Origin: a virus
Virus record (IMG/VR): IMGVR_UViG_3300025108_000291
Coordinates: 1-28,055 of that record
DNA: 28,055 nt
Strand: one strand, 5' to 3'
Both the position numbers and the translations under genes were made by a program. The notes beneath the pieces are model-generated. The model saw only the letters and a list, made by a program, of their open reading frames with translations, did no database searches and was not told the origin of the DNA. Positions 7,289-15,900 of the stretch are shown one piece after another. Every line of letters starts with the position of its first letter. Position 1 is the stretch's first letter.

Positions 7289-8494
7289 ATGTCAACAGAA
7301 GTAAAACAAGAAGGAGATTTTAAAATTAAAAAAAGAACTCCAAAAAAATTAGCAGGTGAGCAAGACATTATTAAAGTTGATCTTTCTAAACCTCCAGTAG
7401 AAATTAAAAAAGAAGAAGATGCCGTTCAAAAGCCAAGCACAAAGAAAGTGGATGTACATGAATCATCCGGAGATGGCAAAGAGGTGGGAAAAGGAAACGC
7501 CGAAGAACAAGTCATTGCCGAAAAAACTGAAGAAAAATTAGTAGAAGAATCTCCAATACAAATTATTGAAGATGAAGAAAATAATTCTGAAGAGACAAGA
7601 GTGGATGGAAGCAATGAGACTCCCTCTGCCCCATCGGAACAAAAAGAAATATTACAGGAAACAAAAGCACAAGAGCTTCCAGAAGGAGTAGATAAGCTTA
7701 TAAAGTTTATGGAAGAAACCGGGGGAGATGTACAAGACTATGCTAGACTAAATGCTGATTACTCAAATGTAGATAATAATACATTATTAAGAGAATATTA
7801 TAAACAGAATAAGCCTCATTTAGATTCAGAAGACGTAAATCTATTATTAGAAGATTTTACATGGGATGAAGAAGTGGATGAGGATAGAGACATACGCAAG
7901 AAAAAAATAGCGTATAAAGAAGAAGTTGCAAAAGCCAAAAACTTTTTAGAGCAAACTAAGAGTAAATATTACGAGGAAATTAAACTAAGGCCTGGTACTA
8001 CTCAAGAGCAACAAAAAGCGACTGACTTTTTTAACCGATACAATGAAGAGCAAAAGCGTAATGACGCAGTTCGGGAAGGGTTCATTAATACAACTAAAGA
8101 TTATTTTTCTAATGATTTCAAAGGTTTTGATTTTAAATTAGGAGAAAAGAAAGTTAGATATGGTATTAAAGATCCTGAATCAACTGCTGATAATCAAAAA
8201 GATCTTACAGACTTCGTCGGGACGTTCCTAGACAAAGATGGTCAAATGAAAGATCCCGCTGGTTATCATAAAGCGATTTATGCTGCCCGCAATGCCGATA
8301 CTATGGCAACACATTTCTACGAGCAAGGCCGTGCCGATGCCATTAAAGAACAAGTTGCTAAAACTAAAAACATAACCACTGAGCCAAGGCAGACTGCCCC
8401 GGGCGATGTATTTGTTAATGGATTAAAAGTAAAAGCTATTAGCGGACTAGACTCTTCAAAACTTAAAATTAGAACAAAAAAATTTAACAATTAA
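7289..8494 (+). CDS. Scaffold-like acidic head assembly protein
   Basis: A 401-aa protein, extremely charged and mostly disordered or helical. Residues 1-125 are Glu/Lys rich with almost no aromatic residues. Residues about 130-300 are helical (coiled-coil-like at EEVAKAKNFLEQTKSKYYEE), and the C-terminal 100 residues are more ordered, ending basic (KLKIRTKKFNN). Lying between portal and major capsid genes with this composition is the hallmark of a capsid scaffold. The basic C-terminus could be the shell-binding part, as in P22 and phi29 scaffolds. No protease motif (Ser-His or HExxH) is visible, so it seems to be scaffold only. Function is inferred from position and composition. Confidence 0.75.
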   Translation: MSTEVKQEGDFKIKKRTPKKLAGEQDIIKVDLSKPPVEIKKEEDAVQKPSTKKVDVHESSGDGKEVGKGNAEEQVIAEKTEEKLVEESPIQIIEDEENNSEETRVDGSNETPSAPSEQKEILQETKAQELPEGVDKLIKFMEETGGDVQDYARLNADYSNVDNNTLLREYYKQNKPHLDSEDVNLLLEDFTWDEEVDEDRDIRKKKIAYKEEVAKAKNFLEQTKSKYYEEIKLRPGTTQEQQKATDFFNRYNEEQKRNDAVREGFINTTKDYFSNDFKGFDFKLGEKKVRYGIKDPESTADNQKDLTDFVGTFLDKDGQMKDPAGYHKAIYAARNADTMATHFYEQGRADAIKEQVAKTKNITTEPRQTAPGDVFVNGLKVKAISGLDSSKLKIRTKKFNN

Positions 8495-8504
8495 AATTTA
8501 AAGA

Positions 8505-9950
8505 ATGGCAAATGTAGTACCCTCGTTTGGGTCAATTAAACCTAGTCAGAAACAACAAGTTCTGTCTACAAATTATCTGCAATTTACAGATAAAGCTGGC
8601 GACGATTTTTCAGATTTCGCAGCACAATATCTTCCTGAGATCTACGAACAAGAAGTAGAGCGATATGGAAACCGAACTCTTTCTGGATTTCTACGTATGG
8701 TAGGAGCAGAAATGCCTATGACTTCTGATCAAGTAATTTGGTCAGAACAAAATAGATTGCACATTGCATATAATAACGTAACTAAAGCTAGCGCAACAAC
8801 TTTAACTTTTGTACTTAATGCAACTGCTGGCGCTAACTTCGTTGATAATGCAATTTCTATCAACCAAACTATTGTAGTATTGAATCCTACTACTGGAGCT
8901 GAAGTAAAAGCTTTAGTAACCAATAGTGTAGATACATCTGCTACTTTAGCAACAATTACTGTAGCTACATATACTGGAGCTGATCTTGCTGCTACGTTTG
9001 GTGCCGGAGCCCCTACAAATCTTAAAATATTTGTATATGGTTCTGAATATAGAAAAGGGACTGGAGATGCTGACATTAGAAGCGTAACCCCATCTTTCAC
9101 TCAATTTAACAATTCACCAATTATTATTAAAGAAAAGTATGTGGTCAATGGATCAGATATGGCTCAGATTGGTTGGGTTGAAGTTGCTACTGAGGATGGA
9201 ACATCCGGATACCTATGGTATTTGAAAGCTGAGTCTGAAACTCGTTTGAGATTTGAGGATTATCTTGAAATGTCTATGGTTGAAGGTGAAAAAGCTGCTG
9301 CAGGTTCTGGAGTTGCTGGTATTGCTGCTGACTATGGCGGAACTGAAGGTCTTTTTGCTGCTATCAATGCTAGAGGTAATGTACTAAATAACTTTAGTGC
9401 TGCTGCTGGTCTTGGTGAATTTGACAGCATTCTTAAAAATCTTGATACTCAAGGTGCTATTGAAGAGAACATGCTTTTCTTAAATAGAAAAACTTCTTTG
9501 GATTTTGATGATATGCTAGGTGCTATTTCTTCCGGTATTGGAGGAGGTACTGCTTTTGGTCTATTTGAAAACTCTGAAGAAATGGCTTTGAATCTTGGTT
9601 TCTCAGGATTTAGAAGAGGTTCTTATGACTTTTATAAAACTGACTGGAAATATCTTAATGACGCTTCAACTAGAGGTGGAGTAGCTGTTTCAGCAATTGA
9701 TGGAGTTCTTATTCCTGCTGGTACATCAACTGTATACGATCAAATCTTAGGTTCTAATATTCGTAGACCTTTCTTACATGTTCGTTACAGAGCTTCACAA
9801 ACTGAAGATAGAAGAATGAAATCTTGGATTACTGGATCTGCTGGAGGTGCTTATACTTCTGACATTGACTCTATGGATGTTCACTTCTTGTCTGAAAGAT
9901 GTTTATGTGTACAAGGTGCTAACAATTTCGTATTGTTTACTGCATCATAA
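8505..9950 (+). CDS. Major capsid protein (HK97-fold, crAss-like)
   Basis: A 481-aa protein after the scaffold. The N-terminal third includes FLRMVGAEMPMTSDQVIWSE, followed by a beta-rich Thr/Ala/Val insertion (about 93-180). The C-terminal half is the most telling: NIRRPFLHVRYRAS, RRMKSWITGSAGGAYTSDID and LSERCLCVQGANNFVLF resemble the ends of crAss-like capsid proteins as I remember them. There is no prohead protease in the window and no obvious cleavage site. The leader is AAAATTTAAAGA, with no Shine-Dalgarno. Codon choice differs from its neighbours (CTT exceeds TTA for Leu in the C-terminal half), as expected for a very highly expressed gene, and it is followed by its own terminator. Confidence 0.9.
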   Translation: MANVVPSFGSIKPSQKQQVLSTNYLQFTDKAGDDFSDFAAQYLPEIYEQEVERYGNRTLSGFLRMVGAEMPMTSDQVIWSEQNRLHIAYNNVTKASATTLTFVLNATAGANFVDNAISINQTIVVLNPTTGAEVKALVTNSVDTSATLATITVATYTGADLAATFGAGAPTNLKIFVYGSEYRKGTGDADIRSVTPSFTQFNNSPIIIKEKYVVNGSDMAQIGWVEVATEDGTSGYLWYLKAESETRLRFEDYLEMSMVEGEKAAAGSGVAGIAADYGGTEGLFAAINARGNVLNNFSAAAGLGEFDSILKNLDTQGAIEENMLFLNRKTSLDFDDMLGAISSGIGGGTAFGLFENSEEMALNLGFSGFRRGSYDFYKTDWKYLNDASTRGGVAVSAIDGVLIPAGTSTVYDQILGSNIRRPFLHVRYRASQTEDRRMKSWITGSAGGAYTSDIDSMDVHFLSERCLCVQGANNFVLFTAS

Positions 9951-9966
9951 TTTACCTGGTATAAAT

Positions 9967-9997
9967 TACCCTCGTTGTATTAACGGGGGTAGTTTTT
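9967..9997 (+). terminator. Rho-independent-type terminator after the capsid gene
   Basis: A 10-bp stem with arms TACCCTCGTT (9967-9976) and AACGGGGGTA (9982-9991), one G-T wobble, and the 5-nt loop GTATT. It can extend through AT and GT pairs at the base. It is followed by GTTTTTACCTTTT, a good T tract. It starts 17 nt after the capsid stop and lies in the 76-nt gap before the next gene, so it would end or weaken the transcript after the capsid gene and allow higher capsid expression than for downstream tail genes. Confidence 0.85.
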
Positions 9998-10026
9998 ACC
10001 TTTTAACTATTTAATTTTATTATATC

Positions 10027-10872
10027 ATGGCTAAAAAAGCTACTCAAGCAGTAAAAGATATTGAGGTTGCACCTCAAGTAATTGAAGCAAAAGAAGTTGC
10101 AAAACCTGCAGCTAAAGTATCAACATCCAAAAAACCACAATGGGAAATTAAAGACAGAACATATTTACTAAATGGTCTTAAAACTCCATTAACATATACT
10201 ATAGCATCTCGTCATACGAGCCGTTATCCTTTATTATGGTTTGATAAAGAAAAAAATGAACAAAGAGAATTAAGATATGCAACTAATCAAAATTCGCCAT
10301 TAGTTGATGAACAATCGGGTGAAGCAACATTAGGGCATATTGTTTTTAGGGATGGCACATTAACCGTAACTAAGGAAAAACAAAATTTGCAAAGATTATT
10401 ATCTCTTTATCATCCAATGAAAGGAGTAAAATATAACGAATTTAATCCTGTAGAAGAAGCTGTAGACGATTTAGAAACTATTGAATATATAATTGAGGCA
10501 TTAAATGTAGCAAGAGATATGGATATAGATCAAGCTGAGGCTATTTTAAGAGTTGAGGTTGGTTCTAAGGTATCTGACATGAGTTCTAAAGAAATTAAAA
10601 GAGATCTTTTAATATTTGCTAAAGAAAACGCTCAACTATTCTTAGAATTGGCTAATGACGAAAATGTGCAATTAAGAAATGTAGCTATTAATGCTACGGA
10701 GTTAGGTCTTTTAAATTTATCACAAGATCAAAGAACTTTTGCATGGGCTAAAACAGGAAGGAAAATAATGAATGTTCCTTTTGACGAAAACCCATATTCC
10801 GCTATGGCTGCATTCTTTAAAACAGATGAAGGTATAGAAATTTACAAATCTATAGAGAAAAAACTTCTATAA
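10027..10872 (+). CDS. 281-aa conserved head-associated protein, unknown role
   Basis: The N-terminal 38 residues are a Lys/Ala/Val tail of low complexity. The rest is an ordered domain: a beta part (DRTYLLNGLKTPLTYTIASR, then KNEQRELRYATNQNSP) and, from about residue 135, an all-helical part (LETIEYIIEALNVARDMDID and onward) ending FKTDEGIEIYKSIEKKLL. No catalytic motif or membrane segment is visible. It lies just after the capsid terminator and before a separate hairpin, so it stands alone between two structured gaps. I recall homologues beside capsid genes in marine phages without known function. A head-tail joining, decoration or assembly role is a guess from position. Confidence 0.75.
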   Translation: MAKKATQAVKDIEVAPQVIEAKEVAKPAAKVSTSKKPQWEIKDRTYLLNGLKTPLTYTIASRHTSRYPLLWFDKEKNEQRELRYATNQNSPLVDEQSGEATLGHIVFRDGTLTVTKEKQNLQRLLSLYHPMKGVKYNEFNPVEEAVDDLETIEYIIEALNVARDMDIDQAEAILRVEVGSKVSDMSSKEIKRDLLIFAKENAQLFLELANDENVQLRNVAINATELGLLNLSQDQRTFAWAKTGRKIMNVPFDENPYSAMAAFFKTDEGIEIYKSIEKKLL

Positions 10873-10891
10873 CGTGTAATATTTATAATAT

Positions 10892-10917
10892 GTAGAGCCG
10901 TCATTTGGCGGCTTTAC
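10892..10917 (+). other. Intergenic stem-loop, weak terminator or processing site
   Basis: An 11-bp stem with arms GTAGAGCCGTC (10892-10902) and GGCGGCTTTAC (10907-10917), including two G-T pairs, and the 4-nt loop ATTT. It fills most of the 67-nt gap before the gene at 10940. The sequence after it is TATTATATAAC rather than a T run, so termination on the plus strand would be weak. RNA processing or 3'-end protection are alternatives. Confidence 0.65.
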
Positions 10918-10925
10918 TATTATAT

Positions 10926-10939
10926 AACAAAAAACAAAA
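10926..10939 (+). promoter_or_regulatory. A-rich translation leader without Shine-Dalgarno
   Basis: AACAAAAAACAAAA directly before the ATG at 10940 closely resembles the leader before the ATG at 152. It contains no G. It is likely an initiation enhancer of the Bacteroidota type that restarts translation after the intergenic stem-loop. Confidence 0.4.
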
Positions 10940-11698
10940 ATGGCAATAAACGTAAATACTGTATATCAAACAGTGTTGTCTATTTTAAATAAAGAGCAAA
11001 GGGGGTATATGACTCCTGATGAATTTAACAAAGTAGGAACACAAGTTCAACTTGAAATATTTGAAAAATATTTTGAAGATTTAAATCAACAGGCTAGAGT
11101 TCCTCAAAGCAATTTAAACTACGCTGATAGATTAGAAAATATAGATGAAAAGGTAGCTATATTTAAAACGTTTGGCAACGCCTCTTATAATAATACATCA
11201 CCTACCCCTACTAATTATTTTACTTTACCTACAACTGATTCTTATGGAAGAACAGTAAATTTATACAGGATAGGCGAAGTAACATATAAGAATGAAGTTC
11301 TTATACAAAGACTTCAAAGAAATGATTTTTATACTTCTGAAAAATCTAAATTAACAAAAGCAACTGAAACTTTTCCTACATATTTGTATGAGAATAATTA
11401 TTTATTTGTAAAGCCAGATACTATACAAAATAATGTGCAAGTAGAGTATGTTAAAAAGCCGTCTAATGTAATTTGGGGATTTTTAGTAGGCAGTTTAGGC
11501 CAATACAATTGGAATGAATCAGACTACAATGCTACTACAGAGCCAAGCGGATCTATAAATTTTGAGCTTCATGAAAGTGAACAAACAGAAGTTATCTTAA
11601 GAATACTACAATATGCTGGAATTATTATAAGAGATCCTCAAATAGTACAAGCCGCAGCACAGCAAGTGCAAATGGATGAAATAAACCAAAAAAGTTAA
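10940..11698 (+). CDS. Head-tail connector/ring-type protein (252 aa)
   Basis: The N-terminus VNTVYQTVLSILNKEQRGYMTPDEFNKVG, then QVQLEIFEKYFEDLNQQ, is a pattern I recall from structural genes of crAss-like and related marine phages, placed between the capsid and tail-hub genes. The middle (YLYENNYLFVKPD, VQVEYVKKPSNVIWG) is beta-rich and the C-terminal part helical (QTEVILRILQYAGIIIRDP). No membrane segment or enzyme motif is seen. Its place, 6 nt before the ring/adaptor-like gene, supports a role in the neck or tail base. The exact particle position is unknown. Confidence 0.72.
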   Translation: MAINVNTVYQTVLSILNKEQRGYMTPDEFNKVGTQVQLEIFEKYFEDLNQQARVPQSNLNYADRLENIDEKVAIFKTFGNASYNNTSPTPTNYFTLPTTDSYGRTVNLYRIGEVTYKNEVLIQRLQRNDFYTSEKSKLTKATETFPTYLYENNYLFVKPDTIQNNVQVEYVKKPSNVIWGFLVGSLGQYNWNESDYNATTEPSGSINFELHESEQTEVILRILQYAGIIIRDPQIVQAAAQQVQMDEINQKS

Positions 11699-11704
11699 TA
11701 AGTT

Positions 11705-12931
11705 ATGGCAAAACCTAATGGTGGTTTAATACAAGAAACCAATGCACAATATTACGCTGGAGCACAAACATTCTTAGCAGACGGAGCTACAAGTACATTT
11801 ACAACTACTTTTAATACAAATTTAATTTTTAGCAGTTTTGATCCTAGCACCGTAAATTATGCAAATAATAATTTTAAACTTTACACTAGCCCTACAGGAA
11901 TAGCTGGATCATACACAGAATACATACAAACATATAGCGTGGCTGACAATACAATAACTTTCGCAGCTACTCCTGCTGCTAATTTAGTTATAGTTGTACA
12001 ATTAAAAACTTTAACTGGTGGTAATTATGGCAATGAAAATGCTTACGGTAATACGGTTGAAGAAAACTACGGCGAGTATGCTTTTATAAAAGTTTCAGAA
12101 TTAGTTACAAATTTTTTAGTGGGCTATGTGGGTAATGGAAAAATTATTCAAAATGTAAAACGCAATGATGTTATATTTCATGTTAAGCGCGCATTACAAG
12201 AATTTAGCTATGATACTTTGCCAAGTATAAAATCACAAGAAGCTCAAATTCCTCATAATTTATCAATACCAATGCCTCAAGATTATGTAAACTATGTAAA
12301 AATGTCATGGGTAGATCAATTAGGGGTTAAACATATTATATATCCTACAACATTAACTTCGAATCCAGACAGTTTATTACCTCAGGATTTTCAAGGTGTT
12401 CCTCTTCAAGACAACTTTAGCGAAGACATAGACGCTACTTCTTTAACAGAAGAAAGATGGGCCGCCGCTAATGATAGATTAATTAATGGAAATTTAAATT
12501 CAAAAGATGTAGAAAGCGGGATTTATCCGGGCACTTGGTATGGGTTTGGTTTTGAAGGAAGAGTTGGAGAAAGATATGGATTAAATCCAGAAACATCTCA
12601 AAGAAACGGTTGGTTTACTATGAACCATAGAGAAGGTAAAATATCTTTTTCGAGTGACTTAAGAGATGCTTTAGTAATATTTGAATATATATCTGACGGT
12701 CTTGCTTATGATCAAGACATGAAAGTTCCTAAAATGGCCGAAGCAGCCGTATATGCTTATGTAAACCATGCTGTACTTTCCACAAAAGTTAATACCCCTG
12801 AATATATAGTTAATAGATATAAAAGAGAAAAAAGTGCATTGCTTAGAAATGCTAAAATTAGATTATCTAATATTAAATTAGATGAAATAGTTCAAGTAAT
12901 GCGTAATAAATCTAAATGGATTAAAAGTTAA
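11705..12931 (+). CDS. Tail tubular/ring protein with an extra N-terminal module
   Basis: A 408-aa protein in two parts. Residues 1-105 (AGAQTFLADGATSTFTTTF, then NNFKLY, then ADNTITFAATPAANLVIVVQ) resemble the small beta module common in phage tail-fibre and appendage proteins, which reads Q-T-x-F-x-x-x-Y/F, then a strand with LYxxG, then D-x-I-T-F. From about 120 on it matches the crAss-like tubular/ring (gp4-type adaptor) pattern: FLVGYVGNGKII, NVKRNDVIFHVKRALQEFSYDTL and MPQDYVNYVKMSWVD, with basic helices at the end (RNAKIRLSNIKL, VMRNKSKWIKS). It likely binds the portal underside and starts the tail. The fused N-terminal module may project outward as an attachment point. Confidence 0.78.
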   Translation: MAKPNGGLIQETNAQYYAGAQTFLADGATSTFTTTFNTNLIFSSFDPSTVNYANNNFKLYTSPTGIAGSYTEYIQTYSVADNTITFAATPAANLVIVVQLKTLTGGNYGNENAYGNTVEENYGEYAFIKVSELVTNFLVGYVGNGKIIQNVKRNDVIFHVKRALQEFSYDTLPSIKSQEAQIPHNLSIPMPQDYVNYVKMSWVDQLGVKHIIYPTTLTSNPDSLLPQDFQGVPLQDNFSEDIDATSLTEERWAAANDRLINGNLNSKDVESGIYPGTWYGFGFEGRVGERYGLNPETSQRNGWFTMNHREGKISFSSDLRDALVIFEYISDGLAYDQDMKVPKMAEAAVYAYVNHAVLSTKVNTPEYIVNRYKREKSALLRNAKIRLSNIKLDEIVQVMRNKSKWIKS

Positions 12932-12935
12932 ATAA

Positions 12936-15900
12936 ATGGCAGAAGTTAAAAATGCTTTTATAAAGTCTAAAATGAATTTAGATCTTGATGCACGTTTAGT
13001 GCCTCAAGGCGAGTATAGACAAGGCTTTAATATACAAGTTAGTAAATCCGAGGGCGATGACGTAGGGGCATTAGAAAATGTATTAGGTAATGCTTTGTTG
13101 CCGCAAGGCAATTTTCAAGCTTTAAATTCAGGCGCAACAGGTCTTCAAGCTATAGGCCATGTTGTAAATCCTGCAAATAATATGGTATACATTTTTTTAA
13201 CCAACAATACAGGAACTGCGTATAATTCTGGAGCGGATAATTTTATTTATGCTTATGATACTTTAAATCAAACTGCTATTAAATTAGTTGAAGGACTTTT
13301 TTTAAATTTTTCTACACAAAATCCTATATATGGCATTAACATAGTTGAAAATTTATTGTTTTGGACAGACAATAGGAATCAACCAAGAAAAATAAATATA
13401 AACAAAACTTTAGGATATTATACTACTGAAGATCATATTTCAGTAGCTAAATTTGCACCCTATGAAGCTATAAATTTGTACCAAGAAAGCTCTATAGCGG
13501 GCCAATATGAAACTACAATGAAAGATGTAGTAAGCCTTGCGGTACCTAAAATTAATGCTGCAGACGCAAACCCGCCAACCAATCCTTATTTACAAACAGA
13601 CACTGGTGGAAATCCAAACTACGCTGGAGACCCGGATTATTTAGAAGATAAATTTGTAAGATTTAGCTATAGATTTAAATTTGAAGACAATGAGTATTCG
13701 GCTTTAGCTCCTTTTACTCAAGAATGTTTTATACCCAAACAAGACGGATATTTTTATGCTGAGGATGAAGATGCAGCGTTTAGAAGCACTGTAGTTAGTT
13801 TTATGGAAAACAAAGTAAATGAAATTACTTTAAATATTCCTTTACCCAAAGCTATAGATGGCTCAGCTATTACCGGGGCTACATTAAATAATATTTTAAA
13901 AGTTACAGAAATTGATATTATTTATAAAGAATCAGACGCGCAAGCCGTACAAGTAGTAGACACTTTATCAGTAACCAATCAACTCTTCCAAACAACTCAT
14001 ACCGGCTCTACTATAAGTTATACTTATCAAAGTTTAAAGCCTTATAAAACATTACCCGAGGCGGATTTAATTAGGGTATATGATAAAGTGCCTGTTAAAG
14101 CCTTTTCTCAAGAAATATCGGGAAATAGAGTTATTTATGGTAATTTTCAAGATAAACATACCCCGCTTTTCCAAGATCTCAATGGCCAGCTTACACCCCA
14201 ATTGGATTATGAAGTAGGTGCTTTTGATAAATCTAATTTTAATTTAGCGGCCGGCACTACTAGTAAAGTAGAGTACCCCAATAGCACTTTAAAACAAAAT
14301 AGAAATTATCAAGTTGGCATTATTGTTTCAGATAGATATGGAAGATCATCTACAGTATTATTATCTAAACTTTTAGAAAAAGCTACATTAGATCCGTCTG
14401 GAAATTTTGCCGCTTCAACTCATTATCATCCTTATAGAAACGACGCTGATACTCCTGTAGCTTCCTGGCCCGGTGATGCTTTAAAAATATTATTTAATAG
14501 CCCTATAACTACCCCATCTCCAATTCCTGCTGGGTCTGGTATACCGGGGCTTTATATTGGTTCAGGTAATAATTACAATCCATTAGGTTGGTATAGTTAT
14601 AAAGTCGTGGTTAAACAATTCGAGCAAGATTATTATAACGTTTATTTACCTGGTATACTTAACGGGCCGCCCGCTGGAGTTACAGATTTAAATGACACTG
14701 AAAACGAGGTAGGGTTTATTACTTTAATAAATGATAATATAAATAAAGTTCCTAGAGACTTAAGTGAAGTAGGCCCCGAACAAAAACAATTTAGAAGTTC
14801 AGTACAATTATTTGGAAGAGTTACTCCTAATTTTGTGTCTGCAACTTTTCCTTCTTATAATGAACAATTTTTTCCTAGTATTCAGTCGAATACCGTAATA
14901 ACCATTGGGGAAGTTGCTGACGTGTTAGGAGAAGACGTTACAGGCCCAAGTGCAACAACAATAACAAATTTATATGACTCTAAATCTAATCCTTTAATCG
15001 CTAGAATATCACAAATAGATTCTTTACCTATTGGAAGTGCTGCGAAAGCCGGTGCTTATCCTTTTCAACTCGCAGTATTTGAAACAGAGCCTACTGAATC
15101 AAGGTTGGATATATATTATGAAACTTCTACTAGCGGACTAATATCAGAATTAAATACAGCTATAGAAACTACAACTAATGTTGTTACCGGCGCCACTGGA
15201 AATACTACAGTAGATTTTAATGAAAATCAAAGCCATGCAAATGGTAATGTAGATATCTTGCCGTCAACTGCGGGAGCGGGATGGGCTCCTGTAGATATTA
15301 CTTCTTTAGGCGAAGCTGTAAACCAAGATTTACCAGCCAATCGATTAACCGCGTCTATAGCAAGTGTTACAAGCTTAAGTGATGAAGGGGATAAATCTAC
15401 CTTTTTTACCGTTATTAACGTACCATCTAATGGGCAACCTTATAATAATCAAGACCAAAACACTTGGTATAGATATAAAATACAAAGTACTAAAGATTTT
15501 TATTATAGCTTAGAGGCTGGAACAGAAAAAGTATATAATATAACAGTTAACTTTACAACCGCGGCTGGAGAATCTGCTGGTTCTGCGGGTTTTGAAGTGC
15601 CTTTAGCAAATACTTCACCTATTTTTAAAACATACACAATACCAAATCAACCGACTGTAAATATTGACCCAGTCCCTAGCAATCTTACTTTGCAACATAC
15701 AGCTGGGGCAACAGGGATATTAGCTACATTTACTGGCGTAAACGGAACGGCTGACACAAGTCTAAATACAAATGATTTAAGTTGGTCTATTACATCTCCC
15801 GCTAATCAAACTATATTTAGTATAAACGCCGATGGCGAATTATCAACAACAGAAGATTTAACGGGCCCATACCCTATAACTATTACATTAACAGATGCGG

